Assembly (NCBI GenBank): GCA_031425195.1
Contig: JANPIX010000004.1
Span: forward strand, 62,001 to 126,000
Origin: JANPIX01 sp031425195
Lineage (GTDB): Bacteria > Pseudomonadota > Alphaproteobacteria > Rhodobacterales > Rhodobacteraceae
Length of the DNA: 64,000 bases
Reading direction: 5' to 3'
Both the position numbers and the translations under genes were made by a program. Under the pieces are notes generated by a model that had not been told where the DNA came from, ran no database searches, and saw only the letters and a program-made list of their open reading frames with translations. Shown here piece after piece: positions 34,023-43,470 of the stretch. Each line of letters opens with the position of its first letter. Positions within the stretch are counted from its first letter, which is position 1.

Positions 34023-35702
34023 TCAACCGTCCGACAACCGGCTGATGACCACGGTCACTTCGGGCTTCTTCCCGATTTCTTCCATTGCCACCTGCCGCAC
34101 GACGCGGCGGATCGCCTCTTCCGTCTTGTCGTCGTCGCGCAGCACCTTTCGGCCAGCCTTGTCCAGCGCCTCGTTCAGATCACCTTCGATGGCCTCGGCC
34201 AGCGACGGCGCGCGCTTGCCCGCCTGCGGCAAACCATAAAGCTCGACCCAGGCCTCGCCCATCGGGGCATCGTTTTCGTCCAGAATGATCGTCGCCGTCA
34301 CATGCCCATTCAGCGCCAACCGGATACGATCCCGTATCACCCCGTCCCGTGCCCCGATCAGAACCGAACCGTCCAGATAGACGCGGCCCGTTTCGATGTA
34401 TTCGACAACCACCGGCGCATTGCCCGACAGATCGAGCATCATGCCGTTCGTCACCACTTCGGACATCATGCCCCGTTCTGACGCGATCCGCGCATGTTCC
34501 CGCAGATGGCGATGTTCACCGTGCATCGGGATCAGGATCTGCGGGTTCATGAGGGCATGAACCGCCTCCAGATCGGGACGGTTGGCGTGGCCGGACACAT
34601 GATACTTGCCGTTCTGGTCATCCAGAACGTCAACGCCCATTTCCGAAAACGCGTTCATGATGCCGTAAACACCACGTTCGTTGCCCGGAATGATTTTCGA
34701 CGAAAACAGGAACAGATCTCCCTCTTTCAGTTCCAGACCAAGGTATTTGCCCCGGCTCAGCTGCGCCGTTGCAGCGCGGCGTTCGCCCTGACTTCCCGTC
34801 ACGATCAACATCAGGTTGCCGCGTGGAATGTCGTTGGCCTGTTCGGGTGGAATGGTCTTCGGGAAATCCTTCAGTACGCCTGAATCTTCCGCCGCCTTGA
34901 CCATGCGCTGCATGGCGCGGCCCAGCAGGCAAACCGAACGGTCAGCCGCGCGGGCCGCCTCGGCAAGGGTCTTCAACCGCGCCACGTTTGACGCAAAAGT
35001 GGTGGCGACGACCATTCCCTTGGCCCCACGGATCAGGTCCGTGATAGGTTCCTTAAGCGTCGCTTCAGACCGGCCCTGATGCGTCGAAAACACGTTCGTC
35101 GAATCGCACATCAGCGCCTTGATCGGCGTTTCGCGCGCAATTTCATCAAACAGGTCGGGGTTCCAGCCTTCGCCAACACCGGGCGTTTCGTCCAGCTTGA
35201 AATCGCCCGAATGCAGGATGCGCCCCGCCGGGGTGTCGATCAGCAACGCGGCACTTTCCGGGATGGAATGAGCAAGGGGCAGGAACTGCACCTTGAACGG
35301 CCCCGCCTCAACCACCGCCGGGCGCATCTCCACTGTGGTGATCGCGTCTTTCGGATGGCCGAATTCCTCGAACTTCAGCCGCCCGATGGTCGCCGTGAAT
35401 TTGCGCGCATAGATCTTCGATTTCAGTTCTGGCCAAAGATGGGCCAGTGCACCGATATGATCTTCGTGCGCATGGGTAATGAAGATGGCCTCGATCCGGT
35501 CCTTCCGCGCGATCAGCCAAGATATGTCTGGCAGAATAAGATCAACCCCGGGGGTGGTGTCCATGTCGGCAAAGGTTACCCCCATATCGACCACGATCAG
35601 CCGTTCCTTGTCAGCCGGGCCATAGCCATAGACATAGCAGTTCATCCCGATCTCACCCGCGCCGCCGAGGGGAAGGTAGATCAGGCGGTTTTTCACGCTC
35701 AT
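34023..35702 (-). CDS. rnj: Ribonuclease J
   Basis: The 559-residue beta-CASP metallo-beta-lactamase has the zinc motif HAHEDH at residues 77-82 preceded by ITH, the HSIPESAAL beta-CASP region, and the SxVHxSGHAxxxDL-type HVSGHANRPDL. It is both an endo- and 5'-3' exonuclease in alphaproteobacterial RNA maturation and decay. It ends the nuo-birA-coaX-rnj unit and overlaps coaX by four bases (ATGA). Confidence 0.93.
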   Translation of the reverse strand: MSVKNRLIYLPLGGAGEIGMNCYVYGYGPADKERLIVVDMGVTFADMDTTPGVDLILPDISWLIARKDRIEAIFITHAHEDHIGALAHLWPELKSKIYARKFTATIGRLKFEEFGHPKDAITTVEMRPAVVEAGPFKVQFLPLAHSIPESAALLIDTPAGRILHSGDFKLDETPGVGEGWNPDLFDEIARETPIKALMCDSTNVFSTHQGRSEATLKEPITDLIRGAKGMVVATTFASNVARLKTLAEAARAADRSVCLLGRAMQRMVKAAEDSGVLKDFPKTIPPEQANDIPRGNLMLIVTGSQGERRAATAQLSRGKYLGLELKEGDLFLFSSKIIPGNERGVYGIMNAFSEMGVDVLDDQNGKYHVSGHANRPDLEAVHALMNPQILIPMHGEHRHLREHARIASERGMMSEVVTNGMMLDLSGNAPVVVEYIETGRVYLDGSVLIGARDGVIRDRIRLALNGHVTATIILDENDAPMGEAWVELYGLPQAGKRAPSLAEAIEGDLNEALDKAGRKVLRDDDKTEEAIRRVVRQVAMEEIGKKPEVTVVISRLSDG

Positions 35703-36472
35703 TGCATTTCCTTGTTGTATCGGTCGATCAGCATCAAACCATGCATGGTCAAATCCTCTTCGACGGAATCAAAAACATCTGTGTCTTGCTGGAACAATGG
35801 GGCCAGCCCCCCAGTGGCGATAACTTTCATGGGGCGTTCGCGTTCTGCACGGATGCGCGCGACGATACCTTCGACCAGCCCGATATAGCCCCAATACACG
35901 CCCGATTGCATACAGGCCACCGTATTCGTGCCGATCGTTCGTGCCGGTTTTGTGATGTCCACATGCGGAAGCGCCGCCGCCGCCATGTGAAGCGCCTCAA
36001 GCGACAGGTTGACCCCGGGCGCGATCACGCCGCCGATATAGGCCCCGTCCGCGTCAACCACGTCAAGCGTGGTGGCCGTGCCGAAATCCACGACAATCAG
36101 ATTGCCGCCGTGCCGCGCGTGTGCCCCCACCGTATTCACCAGCCGGTCTGGCCCCACAGTGGTTCCCTGATCGACGCGCGGGGGCACTGGCAGGGCGCAG
36201 TCAGGTTTTCCCACGACCAATGGCCGACAGTCGAAGTACCGGTTGCACAGCACGCGCAGGTTGAACACCACGCGCGGAACAGTCGACGAAATGATGGCAT
36301 CCGTCACGGTGGCCTTGGTTCCTGTCAACGTCATCAATGTGGAAAGCCAGACAAAATATTCATCCGCAGTGCGCGTATGATCGGTGGCGATGCGCCATGT
36401 GGCAAGGAACCGTTCGCCATCCCAGATTGAAAAGACGGTGTTCGTGTTCCCGCAGTCAATGGCAAGCAACAT
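35699..36472 (-). CDS. coaX: Type III pantothenate kinase
   Basis: The 257-residue enzyme has the ASKHA phosphate loop DCGNTNTVFSIW at about residues 6-17, the GPDRLVNTVGAHARHGG motif and VDFGTATTLDVVDADGAYIGGVIAPG. It phosphorylates pantothenate, the first step to coenzyme A. Type III enzymes require monovalent cation and are not inhibited by CoA. It starts 12 bases after birA and overlaps rnj by four bases. Confidence 0.95.
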   Translation of the reverse strand: MLLAIDCGNTNTVFSIWDGERFLATWRIATDHTRTADEYFVWLSTLMTLTGTKATVTDAIISSTVPRVVFNLRVLCNRYFDCRPLVVGKPDCALPVPPRVDQGTTVGPDRLVNTVGAHARHGGNLIVVDFGTATTLDVVDADGAYIGGVIAPGVNLSLEALHMAAAALPHVDITKPARTIGTNTVACMQSGVYWGYIGLVEGIVARIRAERERPMKVIATGGLAPLFQQDTDVFDSVEEDLTMHGLMLIDRYNKEMQ

Positions 36473-36484
36473 CGGGCAATCCTT

Positions 36485-37276
36485 TCAGAAGAACACTTCG
36501 GCGGCGGGGATGCGGTGCCGTTGGTCCGCGCCCGCCAGAACCAGCGCCCCGTCAGGGTCTATCGTCTCGAACACACCTTCGCGCGTATCAATGCCGGTGC
36601 GCGCCCGGATGACTTGCCCCAACCGCGCCGCATCGGCAAGCCAGGCTGTCCGGATGGGGTCAAAGCCATCTGCGGTGAACACCGCCTCCCGCGCGGCATA
36701 GGCCGGGGCCAGAATGTCCAGAAACGCCTCGGGCGAACAGCGAAGTCCGGTTTCGGCAAGCAGCGTGACAGGCGGCACAGCCCCCGGTTCGATCATCGCC
36801 GCGTCCGGTGCCGCCAGAAGGTTGACGCCAATCCCGATGAACAGCGCCTTGACCCCCGACCCGTCGCTCGTGCTTTCCAGCAGGATGCCCGCCACCTTGC
36901 CGCCGTTCAGCAGCACATCGTTCGGCCATTTCAAGGTCAGTGATCCGGGATGGCCGGTCATCTGCACCAGCGCATCGCGCAGGGCCAGCGCCGCCACAAA
37001 GGACCGCAGCGCGATTTCGGCCGCAGAACCGGTGGGCCGCATCACAAGCGTTGCGTGGAAGTTTCCCGCCGGGCTAGCCCACGGACGTCCCCGCCGCCCG
37101 CGCCCCGCCGTCTGTTCCAGACCAAGCACCCAGGTCGGCACGGTCAGTGTGGGTAACAGTCGCATCGCCTCGGCATTGGTGCTGTCCACTGTCGTGCGAA
37201 CGATGCGCCCGACGCCGGGTGGCCAAAGGCCTGTGTCGGGCTTTGGCGCGTCAGCGAACAAGCGCTTCTGCCGCAA
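36485..37276 (-). CDS. birA: Biotin--[acetyl-CoA-carboxylase] ligase
   Basis: The protein of about 263 residues has the biotin-binding GRGRRGRPWASPAGNFH motif, KWPNDVLLNGGKVAGILLES and IGIGVNL, standard for BirA ligases. It lacks an N-terminal DNA-binding domain, so it is a ligase only. No ATG is available before the catalytic domain; translation must begin at TTG 37276 or TTG 37261, both inside the end of nuoN, so the true start is uncertain. It attaches biotin to acetyl-CoA carboxylase. Confidence 0.9.
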   Translation of the reverse strand: MRQKRLFADAPKPDTGLWPPGVGRIVRTTVDSTNAEAMRLLPTLTVPTWVLGLEQTAGRGRRGRPWASPAGNFHATLVMRPTGSAAEIALRSFVAALALRDALVQMTGHPGSLTLKWPNDVLLNGGKVAGILLESTSDGSGVKALFIGIGVNLLAAPDAAMIEPGAVPPVTLLAETGLRCSPEAFLDILAPAYAAREAVFTADGFDPIRTAWLADAARLGQVIRARTGIDTREGVFETIDPDGALVLAGADQRHRIPAAEVFF

Positions 37277-38690
37277 AGGCCGCCAAAGGCTCCAACCCGA
37301 ACAGGTTGACGATGCCCAGCAGCATGATCACCGCCGATCCGGCCAAAGCGGCCCACTGGACCGGCACCATCCGGCTTTGCAATACGTCGCCTTCACGCCC
37401 AAAATACATAAAAAATACGATACGAAGATAGTAGAACGCACCGATCACCGACGCCACAGCCCCCGCCAGCGCCAGCCAGACCATGTCGGCATCCACTGCC
37501 GCCTTGAGCACATAGAACTTTGCAAAGAACCCAAGCATTGGCGGAACGCCGGCCAAACTGAACAGCAGAACCAGCAGAGCAATGGCCTTGCCCGGCGACA
37601 CACGGCTGAACATGTTCAGCGCATCAATGCTGGTGACCGGCTTGCCATCCCGCTCCATCGACAGGATGAAGGCAAAGGTGCCGACGTTCATGGTGACATA
37701 GATCGCCATGTAGATCAGCATCGCCTGCACACCCCCCGCCGTGCCCGCCGCCAATCCAACAAGGGCATAACCCATGTGCGCGATCGAGGAATACGCCATC
37801 AGACGCTTGATATCACGCTGCCCTATGGCCGCGACGGCCCCGAGGAACATGGACGCCACGGCAATCGCGGCCAGCACCTGACCCCAGTCGCCCGGGATAC
37901 CGCCAAAGGCGTCCTGCACCAGTCGCGCGATCAGCGCCATGGCCGCAACCTTGGGTGCAGTCGCAAAGAACGCCGTCACGGGCGTGGGCGACCCTTCGTA
38001 AACATCGGGCGTCCACATATGGAACGGTGCGGCAGAAACCTTGAAAGCAAGGCCCGACAGCATGAACACCAGACCGAACAACAGCCCGACCGGCACTTCA
38101 CCCGCCGTCAGCGTTGACAAGATGCCTGAAAACAGCGTTGTGCCCGCGTAGCCGTAAACCAGCGAAGCGCCGTACAGCAAAAGCCCGGACGACAGCGAAC
38201 CCAGCACGAAATACTTCAGACCGGCCTCGGCAGAACGGGGGCTGTCGCGCCGCATCGTGGCCATGACGTAGAGCGACAGGGATTGCAGTTCCAACCCCAT
38301 GTACAGCGCCATCAGATCACCTGCCGACACCATCATCATCATGCCGATCAGCGACAGCGTGACAAGGATCGGAAATTCGAACCGCAGCAAACCGCGCCGC
38401 TGCATGTAATCTTTGCTGATCGCAAGCACCGACGCCGCCGACAACAGGATCGTCACCTTTGCGAAACGGGCAAATGGATCATCGACGAACATGCCGCCAA
38501 AGGCCGACTGTTCACCCGCCCCATTCACGCCAATGAAAAGCGCCAGTGCCACGAAAACACCAACTGTCACCCAAGTGAGCATCGGCGCCGTTTCGTCCTG
38601 GCCCGCATAGGCACCAAACAGCAGCGACGTCAGGGCAAAGATCGCCAGTACAAGTTCCGGCAGGACAATGGAAAGATCGGCAGGTGTCAT
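37251..38690 (-). CDS. nuoN: NADH-quinone oxidoreductase subunit N
   Basis: The 479-residue antiporter-like membrane subunit has about 14 helices and the conserved LKYFVLGSLSSGLLLYG and AYSSIAHMGYALVGL segments, with lysine and glutamate residues in membrane helices typical of the proton-channel subunits. It is the last nuo gene. Its stop overlaps the 5' end of birA, coupling complex I to the following genes. It starts 12 bases after nuoM. Confidence 0.95.
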   Translation of the reverse strand: MTPADLSIVLPELVLAIFALTSLLFGAYAGQDETAPMLTWVTVGVFVALALFIGVNGAGEQSAFGGMFVDDPFARFAKVTILLSAASVLAISKDYMQRRGLLRFEFPILVTLSLIGMMMMVSAGDLMALYMGLELQSLSLYVMATMRRDSPRSAEAGLKYFVLGSLSSGLLLYGASLVYGYAGTTLFSGILSTLTAGEVPVGLLFGLVFMLSGLAFKVSAAPFHMWTPDVYEGSPTPVTAFFATAPKVAAMALIARLVQDAFGGIPGDWGQVLAAIAVASMFLGAVAAIGQRDIKRLMAYSSIAHMGYALVGLAAGTAGGVQAMLIYMAIYVTMNVGTFAFILSMERDGKPVTSIDALNMFSRVSPGKAIALLVLLFSLAGVPPMLGFFAKFYVLKAAVDADMVWLALAGAVASVIGAFYYLRIVFFMYFGREGDVLQSRMVPVQWAALAGSAVIMLLGIVNLFGLEPLAAFAAEALVR

Positions 38691-38702
38691 TGTGGGCTTT
38701 CC

Positions 38703-40241
38703 TTATTCCATCGCCACTTGGTTCGCATCGGCAACAGGCAGTGCTGCGTGATAGTCTTCAACAAGCGCACCGACACTTGGCCCGATGATGTCGGTTACAA
38801 GGCTTGGATAAATCCCAAGGAGCAGCGTCATCACCACCAGCGGCGCAAAGATTGCCTTTTCACGCCGGTCCATATCGGTGATCGACTTCAACGCTTCCTT
38901 GATCAGATCCCCAAACACGACGCGGCGGTACAACCACAGGGCATAGGCGGCAGACAGGATCACGCCCGAAGTGGCAACGAGCGCGACCCAGGTGTTGACC
39001 TGAAAGATACCGACGAGCGTCAGGAATTCACCGACGAAACCCGAGGTTCCGGGCAGCCCAACGTTGGCCATGGTGAAAAACATGAAGACAAGCGCATAGG
39101 CCGGCATCCGGTTGACAAGGCCACCATAGGCCTCGATCTCGCGCGTGTGCATGCGGTCATAGATGACGCCAACACACAGGAACAGCGCGCCAGAGATAAA
39201 CCCGTGCGACAGCATCTGAAAGATCGCGCCGTCGACACCTTGCTGATTGGCCGCGAATATTCCCATGGTCACATAACCCATGTGGGCCACGGACGAATAG
39301 GCGATCAGCTTTTTCATGTCGGACTGGACCAGTGCAACAAGCGAGGTATACACAATGGCAATGGCCGACATCCACAGCACCAGTGGCCCCATCACGTCCG
39401 AACCCACCGGGAACATTGGCAGACTGAACCGCAGAAAGCCGTATCCCCCCATCTTCAGAAGTATGGCCGCCAGCACCACTGACCCCGCAGTCGGGGCCTG
39501 CACATGGGCATCAGGCAACCAGGTGTGAACCGGCCACATCGGCATCTTCACCGCAAAGCTGGCAAAGAACGCAAGGAACAAAAGCGTCTGCAAACCGCCC
39601 ACAATCTGCAAACCGCCGACAAAGATCGTGTCCGAAGAAAACGAATGGTCGAGCAGCGTCACGATATCCGTGGTGCCCGCATCGGCATACATGGCAATCA
39701 TCGCCACGAGCATCAGCACCGAGCCAAGGAACGTATAGAGAAAGAATTTGAACGACGCATAGATGCGGTCTTTGCCGCCCCATATCCCGATGATCAGGAA
39801 CATCGGGATAAGCCCAGCCTCGAAGAACAGATAGAACAGCACGAGGTCGAGCGCACAGAACACGCCGAGCATGAGCGTTTCCAGCATCAGGAAGGCAATC
39901 ATGTAATCCTTGACGCGGGTTTCCACTTTCCAGCACGACGCGATGGTGATCGGCATCAGAAACGTGGTGAGCAAGACGAACAGAACGGAAATCCCGTCGA
40001 CGCCCATCTTGTATTGCAGTCCAAGAATCCAGGTGCCTTGTTCGACGAACTGCATGTCGGTGTTGGACGGATCAAATTGCACAAGCAGGATCAGTGACAA
40101 TGCAAAGGCAAGCGAGGTGCCAAACAACGCCACCCATTTTGCGGCGCGCTGAGCCGCGGCATCCTCACCGCGCAGGAACAATGCGAGGATCACGGCGGCA
40201 ACGGCAGGCGTGAAGGTGATGATCGACAGAAGGTTGTCCAT
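38703..40241 (-). CDS. nuoM: NADH-quinone oxidoreductase subunit M
   Basis: The 512-residue antiporter-like subunit starts MDNLLSIITFTP and shows FYLFFEAGLIPMFLIIGIWGG, KMPMWPVHTWLPDAHVQAPTAGS and IAYSSVAHMGYV, the NuoM hallmarks of proton pumping. The ATG shares its A with the nuoL TGA (TGATG), so the two are coupled; an in-frame extension lies inside nuoL and is rejected. Confidence 0.96.
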   Translation of the reverse strand: MDNLLSIITFTPAVAAVILALFLRGEDAAAQRAAKWVALFGTSLAFALSLILLVQFDPSNTDMQFVEQGTWILGLQYKMGVDGISVLFVLLTTFLMPITIASCWKVETRVKDYMIAFLMLETLMLGVFCALDLVLFYLFFEAGLIPMFLIIGIWGGKDRIYASFKFFLYTFLGSVLMLVAMIAMYADAGTTDIVTLLDHSFSSDTIFVGGLQIVGGLQTLLFLAFFASFAVKMPMWPVHTWLPDAHVQAPTAGSVVLAAILLKMGGYGFLRFSLPMFPVGSDVMGPLVLWMSAIAIVYTSLVALVQSDMKKLIAYSSVAHMGYVTMGIFAANQQGVDGAIFQMLSHGFISGALFLCVGVIYDRMHTREIEAYGGLVNRMPAYALVFMFFTMANVGLPGTSGFVGEFLTLVGIFQVNTWVALVATSGVILSAAYALWLYRRVVFGDLIKEALKSITDMDRREKAIFAPLVVMTLLLGIYPSLVTDIIGPSVGALVEDYHAALPVADANQVAME

Positions 40242-42502
40242 CAGTTTGTTCCCCCGGCAAAGGTCATCCAGGTAACCAGAACCACGATCCCCAACACCAT
40301 CGCAAAGGCATAGTGGAACATGTATCCAGACTGCGCCCGCCCGGCCATCCGCGTGAAGAACGGGATGATGCCCAGGGCAATTCCGTTGATCGACCCGTCG
40401 ATGACGTTGCCATCGCCCCGCCGCCACAGGAAACCACCCAGCCATTTTGCCGGATTGACGATGGCAAAGCTGTAAAGCTCGTCAAAATACCATTTGTTGA
40501 GCAGGAACAGATAAAGCGGACGCTGCTGTGCCGCCAGTTTGCCGGGAAGGTCGGGACGGCGCACATAGAACTGGAATGCCAGACCAAGACCAAGGAGCAT
40601 GGCGATAAAGGGTGAAACCTTCACCCAGGTCGGTGCTTCGTGCGCGTGGTGGATCACTTCGTTGTCTGCGGCCATGAAGATGGCACCTTTGGGCGCTTCG
40701 CCCGTGACCGTGATGGCGCCGGTGGCAGGTGCGGCACCCCCTGCGTCGCCGCTGACTTCGGCAGTGTTGGCCACAACCGGGGCCCCATCCGCCGCGTCTT
40801 CGGCTACGACGGTTTCGCCTTCGCCAGGGTTTAGGGTATCGGCTGCAACGTCGGGCGATGCGCCATCGATGGCCGTTGCCTGTTCGCCTGCTACCCCTTC
40901 GGCATGGTCGCCTTCCGCGCTTGCATGGGCCGCAGGTTCCATCCCGAACCAGGTTCGCATTCTGTCTTCTTCGCCAAAGAACACATTGTACCAGATCATG
41001 CCCGAAAACACGGCACCAATGGCCAGAACGCCAAGTGGAACCAGCATCACGGTCGGGCTTTCATGCGGCACATGGGCACCGTGGCCGCCCGCGTGGCCGG
41101 GGGTTGCGTGGCCATGGCTGTCATGGCTTGCAGCCCAGCGGGGCGCGCCGAAGAACGTCATGAACATCAGCCGCCAGCTGTAGAAACTGGTCATGAAGGC
41201 GGCGATCACCAAAAGCCAGAAGGCATACTGACTTCCGACATAGGCGCTTTCGATCACGGCGTCTTTCGACAGGAACCCGGCAAAACCGTAATGCGTCAGC
41301 GGGATACCCACCCCGGTGATGGCCAGCGTGCCGATCAACATGGCGGCAAATGTATAGGGGATCTTCTTCCGCAGACCGCCGTAGTGGCGCATGTCCTGTT
41401 CATGGTGCATCGCGTGGATCACCGACCCCGCCCCAAGGAACAGCATCGCCTTGAAGAAGGCATGCGTGAACAGGTGGAACATCGCCACCGAATAGACGCC
41501 ACACCCTGCCGCGACGAACATGTAGCCAAGCTGCGAACAGGTGGAATAGGCGATCACACGTTTGATGTCATTCTGAACAAGCCCGACTGTCGCTGCAAAG
41601 AATGCCGTCGATGCCCCGACCACCACGATAAAAGCCTTGGCCTCGGGTGCGTATTCGATCAGGGGCGACATGCGGCAGACAAGGAACACCCCCGCCGTCA
41701 CCATCGTCGCGGCGTGGATCAGCGCGGAAACCGGGGTAGGCCCCTCCATCGCGTCGGGGAGCCATGTGTGCAGGAACAGTTGCGCCGACTTGCCCATGGC
41801 CCCGATGAATAACAAAAAGGCGATCAGGTTCGCCGCGTTCCATTCCGTCCACAGGAACGTCAGGTTGGTGTTGGCCAACTGCGGTGCGGCGGCGAACACG
41901 TCGTCGAACCGGATCGAATCCGTCAGGAAGTAAAGCGCGAAAATCCCAAGGGCAAAACCGAAATCACCAACCCGGTTGACCACAAACGCCTTGATGGCCG
42001 CGGCATTGGCACTTGGCTTGCGGTAGTAGAACCCGATGAGCAGATAGGACGCAACGCCCACCCCTTCCCAGCCGAAGAACATTTGCAGCAGGTTGTCCGA
42101 CGTCACCAGCATCAGCATCGCAAAGGTAAAGAACGACAGGTAGGCAAAGAACCGCGCCTTGTAATGCTCGCCATGCTTCCAGTTGTCATCGTGCGCCATG
42201 TAACCAAAGGAATACAGATGGACGAGCGCCGAGACAGAGTTGATCACCACCAGCATGATCACCGTGAGCCGGTCAATCCGGATGGCCCATTCGGTGTCCA
42301 GACTGCCCGACTGCACCCATCGGAACAGATCAACCGTTTCGGTGACGCCATCATGGGTCAGAAACATGACCCAGGACAGGATTGCCGCCAGGAACAGAAG
42401 TCCGGTTGTGATGACCTGCCCCGCGAACTCGCCGATAAAGCGCCAGCCAAAGCCGCAGATCAGGGCACCGATAATAGGCGCGAAAAGGATGATGGTCGGC
42501 AT
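40241..42502 (-). CDS. nuoL: NADH-quinone oxidoreductase subunit L with extra linker
   Basis: The 753-residue subunit shows MFFGWEGVGVASYLLIGFYY, MGKSAQLFLHTWLPDAMEGPTPVSALIHAATMVTAG and VIAYSTCSQLGYM, the proton-channel signature of NuoL. It is about 140 residues longer than E. coli NuoL (613). Much of the excess is an Ala/Gly/Asp/Glu-rich stretch at about residues 522-605 (DNA about 40688-40939), plus a His-rich loop near 459-481. The linker separates the last antiporter helices from the lateral-helix and C-terminal anchor. Confidence 0.95.
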   Translation of the reverse strand: MPTIILFAPIIGALICGFGWRFIGEFAGQVITTGLLFLAAILSWVMFLTHDGVTETVDLFRWVQSGSLDTEWAIRIDRLTVIMLVVINSVSALVHLYSFGYMAHDDNWKHGEHYKARFFAYLSFFTFAMLMLVTSDNLLQMFFGWEGVGVASYLLIGFYYRKPSANAAAIKAFVVNRVGDFGFALGIFALYFLTDSIRFDDVFAAAPQLANTNLTFLWTEWNAANLIAFLLFIGAMGKSAQLFLHTWLPDAMEGPTPVSALIHAATMVTAGVFLVCRMSPLIEYAPEAKAFIVVVGASTAFFAATVGLVQNDIKRVIAYSTCSQLGYMFVAAGCGVYSVAMFHLFTHAFFKAMLFLGAGSVIHAMHHEQDMRHYGGLRKKIPYTFAAMLIGTLAITGVGIPLTHYGFAGFLSKDAVIESAYVGSQYAFWLLVIAAFMTSFYSWRLMFMTFFGAPRWAASHDSHGHATPGHAGGHGAHVPHESPTVMLVPLGVLAIGAVFSGMIWYNVFFGEEDRMRTWFGMEPAAHASAEGDHAEGVAGEQATAIDGASPDVAADTLNPGEGETVVAEDAADGAPVVANTAEVSGDAGGAAPATGAITVTGEAPKGAIFMAADNEVIHHAHEAPTWVKVSPFIAMLLGLGLAFQFYVRRPDLPGKLAAQQRPLYLFLLNKWYFDELYSFAIVNPAKWLGGFLWRRGDGNVIDGSINGIALGIIPFFTRMAGRAQSGYMFHYAFAMVLGIVVLVTWMTFAGGTN

Positions 42503-42520
42503 GAAAAATGTCCCTGTCGT

Positions 42521-42628
42521 CTATTCTGCGGCCCGAACCTGCGCGCCATGTGAACCGATCTTGCGGCAACCGCAATGGGGGGATCGCCGAATGCCCTCAA
42601 TGTCAAACCAGCCTTGCCGGTGCGTCAT
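42521..42628 (-). CDS. Possible 35-residue protein between nuoL and the 163-aa gene
   Basis: The frame starts at an ATG overlapping the stop of the upstream gene (ATGA) and ends 18 bases before nuoL. The peptide (MTHRQGWFDIEGIRRSPHCG...) includes a CGC motif. Operon position, coupling and G/C-rich third positions support it; no family is known to me and it may be non-coding leader of nuoL. Confidence 0.35.
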   Translation of the reverse strand: MTHRQGWFDIEGIRRSPHCGCRKIGSHGAQVRAAE

Positions 42629-43116
42629 GGACCGTTGTCCCCACACCCCAGCGTTTCCATCTTTGGCAAGGTGCAGCCGCAATGACCCGCCGGCAGCGTT
42701 ATCATCCGGCTGTCGTTTCCAAGCGACCGCAGCCCCGCCCTGATCTGCGGTAATGTGTACGACGTGTCTGACGTCGCCACTTCGGTCAGGTAATCCAGCA
42801 CCTCCGCCGGGGGGAGCCAGTCTTCGGGGGCGTCCGGCAGCCTGATCTGCACCCCTTTGCGCGAGGTGCATTCCACCAGTGCCATGGTGTCCGGCCGTGC
42901 GCCGCCTGCGTCGTACTCAAAGAACAGCGATACGGGCGCGTCACCGGGCGGGTTGATATACAATTGCGACATCCGCCCGTTCGACGTGCTGGTGCATGAT
43001 GGCAGGCTGATTGCGCAGGCCAGAACCGGCGCCGCCGTGCCAATTAGGGCGGCGGCACCCAGCACTGCCACACAGGCCCGGCGTCGGTCTTTCCGGAAAG
43101 GAAACCGAGGGCGCAT
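42625..43116 (-). CDS. Hypothetical secreted protein within nuo operon
   Basis: The 163-residue protein has an N-terminal basic stretch and hydrophobic core (RRACVAVLGAAALIGTAAPVLA) with a probable signal-peptidase site after VLA, then CAISLPSCTSTSNG. A C-terminal HCGCTLPKMETLGCG cluster gives several Cys, possibly disulfides in the periplasm. It sits between nuoK and nuoL and starts three bases after nuoK. I do not recognise the family. Confidence 0.65.
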   Translation of the reverse strand: MRPRFPFRKDRRRACVAVLGAAALIGTAAPVLACAISLPSCTSTSNGRMSQLYINPPGDAPVSLFFEYDAGGARPDTMALVECTSRKGVQIRLPDAPEDWLPPAEVLDYLTEVATSDTSYTLPQIRAGLRSLGNDSRMITLPAGHCGCTLPKMETLGCGDNGP

Positions 43117-43119
43117 CGG

Positions 43120-43425
43120 TCAGCCCTTCATCACATTGACGTCTTCGACGTCGATGGTTCCGCGCGTGCGGAAGAAGGTCACTAGAATGGCCAGCCCTAT
43201 GGCCGCCTCGGCTGCAGCAACGGTCAGCACGAACATGGTGAACACCTGGCCCGTCAGATCACCCAGAAAGCTGGAAAAAGCCACCAGATTGATGTTGACG
43301 GCAAGCAGCATGAGTTCAATCGACATCAGGATGACGATCACGTTCTTCCGATTCAGGAATATCCCGAAAATCCCGATCACGAACAACGCGCCCGCGACTG
43401 TCAGGTAATGTTCAAGTCCCACCAT
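43120..43425 (-). CDS. nuoK: NADH-quinone oxidoreductase subunit K
   Basis: The 101-residue membrane subunit has three helices and the conserved glutamates in IELMLLAVNINLVAF and VAAAEAAIGLAILVTFFR, part of the proton path of complex I. The length is standard. It lies 45 bases after nuoJ. Confidence 0.96.
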   Translation of the reverse strand: MVGLEHYLTVAGALFVIGIFGIFLNRKNVIVILMSIELMLLAVNINLVAFSSFLGDLTGQVFTMFVLTVAAAEAAIGLAILVTFFRTRGTIDVEDVNVMKG

Positions 43426-43470
43426 CGTCTCGTTCCTTTCATCCCAGCGAAGGCCGGGGCGGGGCAGACC

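Noticed and set aside
38283..39482. A 399-codon plus-strand frame opposite nuoN and nuoM
   Set aside because: It is highly charged sequence complementary to membrane-helix codons, a typical shadow.
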